Shown here piece by piece: positions 59,584-64,000 of a stretch of 64,000 nucleotides of DNA; the stretch's first letter is position 1; each line of letters opens with the position of its first letter. The notes beneath the pieces were generated by a model, which saw only the letters and a program-made list of their open reading frames with translations, was not told the DNA's origin and did no database searches. The translations under genes were made by a program, and so were the position numbers. Source of the DNA: Bacteroidaceae bacterium (GTDB lineage: Bacteria; Bacteroidota; Bacteroidia; Bacteroidales; Bacteroidaceae); NCBI GenBank assembly GCA_900771425.1, contig CAAGNV010000060.1:1-64000 (forward strand). The letters are read 5' to 3'.

Positions 59584-59591
59584 TACTTTTG
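59584..59591 (+). promoter_or_regulatory. -7 box of the SGNH hydrolase gene
   Basis: TACTTTTG followed by CAACG, 66 bp before the ATG at 59658. The sequence GTTTGG about 23 bp upstream fits a -33 element. It rules out starts upstream of the box. Confidence 0.65.
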
Positions 59592-59657
59592 CAACGAATT
59601 TCAAGACTGATACCATTTAAAACCAAGTATTCAATCATATTAACCAATACAAAACTG

Positions 59658-60851
59658 ATGAAACGAATTGTTATTTTATCATTATTGCTCAGCTTATTCT
59701 GCATAAGCAGCAATGCCCAGAAATGGGTAACTACATGGGCTTCTGCCCAGCAACTCACCGAACCTCACAACTTGCCACCTGAGCCATTCCTTGCCGGCAA
59801 CAGTTACCGCCAAATCATTCAGGTATCAATCGGCGGCGAGGAAGTACGTCTGCGCCTCTCGAACGAATGGAGCGACTCTCCGCTCGAGATCAAAGGCATC
59901 GAGATTGCACGTGCCCTGACTCCTGGCGCTACTTACGAGATTGACGAGGCAACAACCGTTGCACTCACTTTCGACGGTGGCAGCAAGTCTGTCGTCATTC
60001 CTGCCGGGGAGTGGATATATGCCCAGCCAGTGAAGTTTCACCTCGACCCACGTCAGAGTGTAGCAATCACTGTTCATTACGGCGAGATGTCGAACAAGAG
60101 CGTGTCCGGACACCCTGCAAGCCGCACCAACAGTTACCTTGCCGTGGGCAATACCAACGATTTCTCAAAGTCCGTATCAACAATGCACTGGTACAGCATC
60201 AGTTCGCTCGACGTGAAGCGCCAGAACAAGCGCCAACGTGCCATCGCAGTACTGGGCAACAGCCTGACCGACGGACGCGGATGCACCAACAACGGTCAGC
60301 TGCGCTGGACTGACTGTCTGTCGCGCCGACTCCTTGCCAACGAAGCCACGAAGGACGTCGCCGTCCTGAACTTCGGTCTTGGAGGCAACTGCGTTCTGCG
60401 TGGTGGCTTGGGTCCTACGGGACTGAAGCGCTTCGACCGCGACTGCCTGGGTCAGGAAGGCGTTAAATACATCATCCTTGCCGACGGTATCAACGACATG
60501 GGAGGTTCATGGGACGGCATGAAGACTGCCGAAGGCCTGATCGATGCCAACAAGCAGTTTATCGAAAAGGCTCACGCACAGGGCATCAAGGTATTCGTAG
60601 CAACGATGACTCCGTTCAAGGGCAACAACTACTACAACGAAGGCCGCGAAAAGGGACGTCAGGCATACAACGAGTGGGTCCGCACATCGAACGAGCACGA
60701 CGGATGCATCGACTTCGACCGTTCAGTCCGCGACACTGCTGACCCTGCACGCCTCAACCCTGTGTTCCTGTTCGAGAACGACTGGCTCCACCCAAATGCA
60801 GCCGGCTACCAGACCTTGGCCGACGGCATCGACCTTAATTTGTTCAAGTAA
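59658..60851 (+). CDS. Secreted SGNH/GDSL hydrolase (probable carbohydrate esterase)
   Basis: 397 residues. Signal peptide MKRIVILSLLLSLFCISSNAQ, cleaved about residue 21. An N-terminal beta-sandwich (about 25-190) precedes the SGNH domain. SGNH blocks: S202 in VLGNSLTDGRG (a GNSL variant of GDSL), the Gly block in GLGGNCV, the Asn block in LADGINDMGG, and D375-x-x-H378 in DWLHPNAAGYQ. Deacetylation of hemicellulose is plausible because CE15 lies just downstream, but the substrate is not shown by sequence. ATG 59658 lies downstream of the promoter and directly starts the signal peptide. Confidence 0.88.
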   Translation: MKRIVILSLLLSLFCISSNAQKWVTTWASAQQLTEPHNLPPEPFLAGNSYRQIIQVSIGGEEVRLRLSNEWSDSPLEIKGIEIARALTPGATYEIDEATTVALTFDGGSKSVVIPAGEWIYAQPVKFHLDPRQSVAITVHYGEMSNKSVSGHPASRTNSYLAVGNTNDFSKSVSTMHWYSISSLDVKRQNKRQRAIAVLGNSLTDGRGCTNNGQLRWTDCLSRRLLANEATKDVAVLNFGLGGNCVLRGGLGPTGLKRFDRDCLGQEGVKYIILADGINDMGGSWDGMKTAEGLIDANKQFIEKAHAQGIKVFVATMTPFKGNNYYNEGREKGRQAYNEWVRTSNEHDGCIDFDRSVRDTADPARLNPVFLFENDWLHPNAAGYQTLADGIDLNLFK

Positions 60852-60871
60852 AAGCAAACAACGATTGAGGG

Positions 60872-61072
60872 ATGGGCGTGGTATTTCCCATTAGTCCTTT
60901 TGGCCTCATGTATCCGGAAGTCAGCGTGGTAATCCCAGGCGCAAGCCGTCCGGAGCAGATAGAGCGCAACGTAAAGGCATCAGACGCAGCACCGCTGACC
61001 GACAGCCAGATGCAGACCGTACGCGGCATTTACGACAAGGACATCAAGCCGCTTGTCCATCATTTGTGGTAA
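60872..61072 (+). pseudogene. Aldo/keto reductase C-terminal remnant
   Basis: A 66-residue frame whose last about 50 residues (YPEVSVVIPGASRPEQIERN, then a KASDAAPLTDSQMQ stretch and PLVHHLW) match the C-terminus of aldo/keto reductases, normally over 300 residues long. The barrel and active-site Tyr are missing. The first about 14 residues come from CCCATTAGTCC-like sequence of the 9-bp repeat family, which marks the deletion or recombination junction. It may still be translated, but is unlikely to be an active enzyme. Confidence 0.75.
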
Positions 61073-61104
61073 CAATCAACTTATAACTTAATTAATTAAT
61101 CAAC

Positions 61105-62394
61105 ATGAAGAAACTATTAACATTGGCATTGCTGGCATCATGCATCACCGCATCGGCACAGAACATACCTTACGTGTACGACCAGCAAAACACAGGAGCA
61201 AAATTCAAGGCTCCAGAGAAATTGGCAATCAGCGAATTGCCACGAGTAGAGAACCTTCCTGACCCATTCCGCTTCCAGAACGGCAAGCGTTCGACCAAGT
61301 TCAAGGACTGGGAACACCACCGCAACGACATCATCAAGAACATCGAATACTACGAAATCGGTGAGATGATGCCATTCGACAACCTGAAAGCTACCATCGG
61401 CGAACCACCTGCACCAGCAGAAGGGGGAGCACGCCGCGGCGGATTCGGTTTCGGATTCGGCGCTCCGGCAGCACCTGCCCCAGGCAGCAAGTACCTGACA
61501 GTAGCCATCACCGTAGGCGACCAGACACTCGAGATTCATGCCGACATCACATATCCGCAGGATGCAGGCACAGCACCTTATCCAGCACTCATCGGCATCA
61601 GCAACTGTCTGCCTGTCAACCTCTTCACCGACCGCGGATGCGCCCTTATCAACTTCCACTTCAACGACATCTGCGCTCACCAGCAGAATCGTGGCAACGA
61701 ACCTATCAACAAGATTTATCCCGACCTTAAGGCCAATGGAGCATACGCATTCTGGACATGGGGCATCAGCCGACTCATCGACGGACTCCAGCAGTTAGGC
61801 AGCGAACAGACAAAGATTGACACACGTCACCTCGCTATCTCCGGTTGCTCATGGGCAGGCAAGGCATCACTCTTTGCCGGAGCATTCGACGAGCGCATCT
61901 GCCTCGTCATCCCTCAGGAATCGGGCGGCGGCGGCGTTGCTGCATGGCGCGTAAGCGAAACACTCGGTAACGTAGAACGCAGTTACAACACAGACTCACA
62001 CTGGTTCCTTGAGTCGATGCTGACCAACTTTGCGAAGAAGGACATAGCCAAGAACCCAACCGACCATCACGAACTGGCAGCACTTGTTTGTCCGCGTGCA
62101 TTGCTGTTCTTCGGAAACACCGACTACGAATGGCTTGCTGACCCGTCAGCATACGTTTCGATGAATGCAGTGAAGGAAGTCTATCGCACCTTCGGTATCG
62201 AAGACCGCTGTGGATACTCAATCACCGCAGGCCACGGCCACTGCCAGTTGCCACAGAGCGACTACAAGTACGTCGAGGCATACATCGACCGTTTCCTCCT
62301 CGGCAAGCAGGATGTCAATACCAACATCACCTATGCTCCTATGTATGACGAAGATGTAAACGCACGCCGTTGGTTCGAATGGTGGAACATGTAA
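61105..62394 (+). CDS. CE15-type glucuronoyl esterase
   Basis: 429 residues. Signal peptide MKKLLTLALLASCITASAQ. The alpha/beta-hydrolase core has the CE15 nucleophile block AISGCSWAGKAS (S249), E272 in PQESGGGGVAAWR and the His block AGHGHCQLPQ near residue 377. Glucuronoyl esterases cleave the ester between lignin alcohols and 4-O-methyl-glucuronic acid of xylan. A short Gly/Ala/Pro loop (about residues 110-130, GGARRGGFGFGFGAPAAPAP) is inserted ahead of the core and is unusual. The GH115 alpha-glucuronidase in the same window acts on the same side chain. Confidence 0.88.
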   Translation: MKKLLTLALLASCITASAQNIPYVYDQQNTGAKFKAPEKLAISELPRVENLPDPFRFQNGKRSTKFKDWEHHRNDIIKNIEYYEIGEMMPFDNLKATIGEPPAPAEGGARRGGFGFGFGAPAAPAPGSKYLTVAITVGDQTLEIHADITYPQDAGTAPYPALIGISNCLPVNLFTDRGCALINFHFNDICAHQQNRGNEPINKIYPDLKANGAYAFWTWGISRLIDGLQQLGSEQTKIDTRHLAISGCSWAGKASLFAGAFDERICLVIPQESGGGGVAAWRVSETLGNVERSYNTDSHWFLESMLTNFAKKDIAKNPTDHHELAALVCPRALLFFGNTDYEWLADPSAYVSMNAVKEVYRTFGIEDRCGYSITAGHGHCQLPQSDYKYVEAYIDRFLLGKQDVNTNITYAPMYDEDVNARRWFEWWNM

Positions 62395-62458
62395 CGGAAA
62401 GCATCGTCAGAAACAAAATCAGCAACATAACATACTGACCACTTGCGTGGCAAGAACC

Positions 62459-62514
62459 AATCCCGCGTATGTCGGCACGAAGGTCTCAACCTTCAGTCTG
62501 ACATACGCGGGATT
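62459..62514 (+). terminator. CE15 gene terminator
   Basis: AATCCCGCGTATGTC (62459-62473) pairs perfectly with GACATACGCGGGATT (62500-62514), followed by GTTTTGTCC. A nested GAAGGT/ACCTTC hairpin sits in the loop. The stem is 15 bp. Confidence 0.85.
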
Positions 62515-62627
62515 GTTTTGTCCACAAGCATCATGCACGGAGACTGACATTCATTGTTTCCGGCAGACGATGACATTCAGTTTCTCTTGCAGTAGGAAAA
62601 CACAAATCTTGCAGCAGACAAACTACA

Positions 62628-62713
62628 ACCACGACGCAGTAGTAGTAAATACCAACGCGACAGTGTACGGCACCGACGCAGTAGTAAACCACACCGACGG
62701 TGCCGTACGTTAT
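62628..62713. repeat. Palindromic repeat array F (4 units)
   Basis: Units start at 62628, 62651, 62672 and 62693 (spacing 23, 21 and 21). They use the words ACCGACGCAGTAGT and CGACGGTGC. It shares 12-bp words with array E beside the RAYT gene at 26068-26152, the only other place in the window where they occur. Confidence 0.75.
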
Positions 62714-62865
62714 CGGCTGCGTGCCGCGAGGCTATGCAGCTGAGCATGATGCCGAAAGCGCAAAGTACTCCTGCCATACATTGCAAAAGCAATGTTTTTC
62801 TGTCAAAAAAGAGTCCGGACATTGATAAATGTGTGGTAAAATGGCAGTTAAACCGAAATAATCCT

Positions 62866-62873
62866 TATCTTTG
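62866..62873 (+). promoter_or_regulatory. -7 box of the PgpH-type gene
   Basis: TATCTTTG followed by CAAGC, 29 bp before the ATG at 62902. Confidence 0.7.
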
Positions 62874-62901
62874 CAAGCGAATGTTGTATATTGCATAGAT
62901 T

Positions 62902-64000
62902 ATGGCACGAAAGAACATACTTAAGGCAAGAGAGGAACGCCGGCAGGCTCTGCGGCGCGACCTGCGCATCGTGGGCATCATCCTGGCCGCCGCATTGGTC
63001 ATCGTTGCCATCATGCCACGCACAACCGGCTTGAACTATTCGTACGAACTGGGGCAGCCATGGCGTTACGGCGAGTTGATATCGACCGAAAAGTTCAACA
63101 TTCAGATGAGCGACTCCGACCTCGTCGTCCAGAAAGACAGCATGAAGCGTGCATTCTACCCTTACTTCACCATCGACAGCAAGATGGTCGGCAACGTGAA
63201 GGAGAGCATCACGGCACTGAATGCAGACAAGGAACTGACACTACGCCTGAGCCATGTCATCGACACCATCTACTCGCATGGCGTGATGGCCATTCACGAC
63301 TACGACAGTCTCACCGAACTGGGGACAGAATACATACGCATGATCGGTGGCAACGTAGCGAAGGCAGTGCCGATGGACCACGTCATGACGACCCACCAGG
63401 CATACAAGTACATCATCGACAACCCACTGTTCAAAAGCAAGACTGCCGAGATAGGCGAACTGAACCTGAACACCCTGCTCGCCGACAACCTGAACTACGA
63501 GTCGCAGATGTCAGAAGCCGAACTGCAGCACATGTACGACGACATCATCTCGAGCCTCGGCTTCGTCCGCGTGAACGAGAAAATCGTTGACCGCGGCGAG
63601 ATAGTCACCCCCGAGATATACCAGAAACTCAAGTCGTACGATGCAGTCATCGCCGGCAACAGTTCCATCGACGTGAGCCTCACCTCGCCACTGATATGGG
63701 GTCAGCTGGCAGTAGTCCTGCTCATACTCGGCAGCATAGCATACTACTGCCGCATATTCCGAACCGACTACCTCAACTCATGGCGCCACCTCACATTAAT
63801 ATATATTACAGTGACGCTGATGTCCATCTTTGCATCACTGATGGTAGCCCACAACTTCTTCCACATCTACATACTGCCGTGCTGTATGGTGCCAATCATA
63901 GTACGCGTCTTCGCCGACTCCCGCACCGCATTCTTCGTACACATAGCCTGCATACTCATCATCTCGCTCATTCTCAACCAACCGTACGACTTCCTCATAT
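62902..64000 (+). CDS. PgpH/YqfF-type membrane HD-domain hydrolase, N-terminal part
   Basis: 366 residues are visible and the frame runs off the window end. The N-terminus is a basic cytoplasmic stretch and one membrane segment (about 22-40). A large extracytoplasmic domain follows (GELISTEKFNIQMSDSD, then SLGFVRVNEKIVDRGEIVTPEIYQ near 215-240, the 7TMR-HDED block with the typical DRGEIV). Several membrane segments begin near residue 268 (IWGQLAVVLLILGSIAYY). The HD phosphohydrolase domain itself should follow outside the window. Homologues degrade c-di-AMP; that activity is inferred because the catalytic domain is not seen. Confidence 0.85.
   Translation, partial: MARKNILKAREERRQALRRDLRIVGIILAAALVIVAIMPRTTGLNYSYELGQPWRYGELISTEKFNIQMSDSDLVVQKDSMKRAFYPYFTIDSKMVGNVKESITALNADKELTLRLSHVIDTIYSHGVMAIHDYDSLTELGTEYIRMIGGNVAKAVPMDHVMTTHQAYKYIIDNPLFKSKTAEIGELNLNTLLADNLNYESQMSEAELQHMYDDIISSLGFVRVNEKIVDRGEIVTPEIYQKLKSYDAVIAGNSSIDVSLTSPLIWGQLAVVLLILGSIAYYCRIFRTDYLNSWRHLTLIYITVTLMSIFASLMVAHNFFHIYILPCCMVPIIVRVFADSRTAFFVHIACILIISLILNQPYDFLI

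Larger units (their letters stand above)
58994..59657. other. 664-bp divergent intergenic region
   Basis: Between wza (-) and the SGNH hydrolase (+). Contains the wza promoter (59091-59098), a small hairpin GGACA-CTTC-TGTCC near 59228-59241, array B3 (59288-59353) and the SGNH promoter (59584-59591). Otherwise nothing recognised. Confidence 0.6.
62395..62901. other. 507-bp intergenic region before the PgpH-type gene
   Basis: Contains the CE15 terminator (62459-62514), palindromic array F (62628-62713) and the downstream promoter (62866-62873). Nothing else recognised. Confidence 0.65.

Noticed and set aside
59487..59657. Upstream extension of the SGNH hydrolase
   Set aside because: It begins with TTG before the promoter box and would bury the signal peptide.

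Overview
The window reads as chromosomal DNA of a Bacteroidales bacterium, most likely Prevotellaceae-like. The evidence is at least 17 upstream copies of the Bacteroidota -7 box TAnnTTTG, no Shine-Dalgarno-rich starts, conserved Bacteroidales gene blocks (acpP-fabF-rnc; parE-coaD-S41 peptidase-ybeY; mnmG-apt-uvrC-dtd-deoC), BspA-type LRR and OmpA proteins, and xylan-targeting secreted enzymes. The species is not determined. No rRNA, tRNA or CRISPR array was recognised.

Layout. 1-664: 3' end of an insertion sequence. 665-6682: operon of argS, an RNase H, an MsbA-like ABC exporter and an LtaS-like membrane phospho/sulfo-hydrolase. 7480-9984 (-): GH115 alpha-glucuronidase. 10344-12923: lysS-gpsA. 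13089-14980: gamma carbonic anhydrase and, divergently, sufS. 15328-17846 (-): acpP, fabF, rnc. 18039-21862 (-): typA, a BspA-like LRR protein and rplS. 22101-25967: holB and a large MG2-type secreted protein. 26181-27353 (-): a REP-associated tyrosine transposase (RAYT). 27486-28658 (-): OmpA. 28778-34451: GNAT protein, parE, coaD, S41 protease, ybeY. 34840-38367 (-): 1175-residue secreted protein. 38678-44953: small secreted protein, PcrA/UvrD helicase, GH98 enzyme. 45567-51555: mnmG, apt, uvrC, dtd, deoC. 51920-58993 (-): exopolysaccharide operon wza, wzc, CpsB-type phosphatase, PglF/CapD-type dehydratase, then nagB. 59658-62394: SGNH esterase, aldo/keto reductase remnant, CE15 glucuronoyl esterase. 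62902-end: N-terminal part of a PgpH-type HD hydrolase.

How the genes work together. Most of the window is housekeeping: three tRNA-linked functions, lipid synthesis, DNA repair and topology. Two accessory themes stand out. Four dispersed enzymes (GH115, GH98, SGNH esterase, CE15) fit attack on glucuronoxylan side chains, with no SusC/SusD pair in the window. The wza-wzc-phosphatase-dehydratase operon is a Wzx/Wzy-type polysaccharide initiation and export set, and its Wzc has an unusually tyrosine-dense tail encoded by short tandem DNA repeats.

The most interesting non-coding signal is a set of intergenic arrays of short palindromes at a 21-22 bp period. Eight were found. Five of the six convergent gene ends in the window carry one, against one of six divergent gaps. 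One 22-bp family occurs at three places with arm changes that keep the hairpin. Another family lies 29 bp from the RAYT gene and recurs about 36 kb away, which is the arrangement expected of a REP/RAYT pair. Separate 9-bp, 14-bp and 48-bp intergenic repeats and a large cruciform-like element between acpP and fabF are also present.
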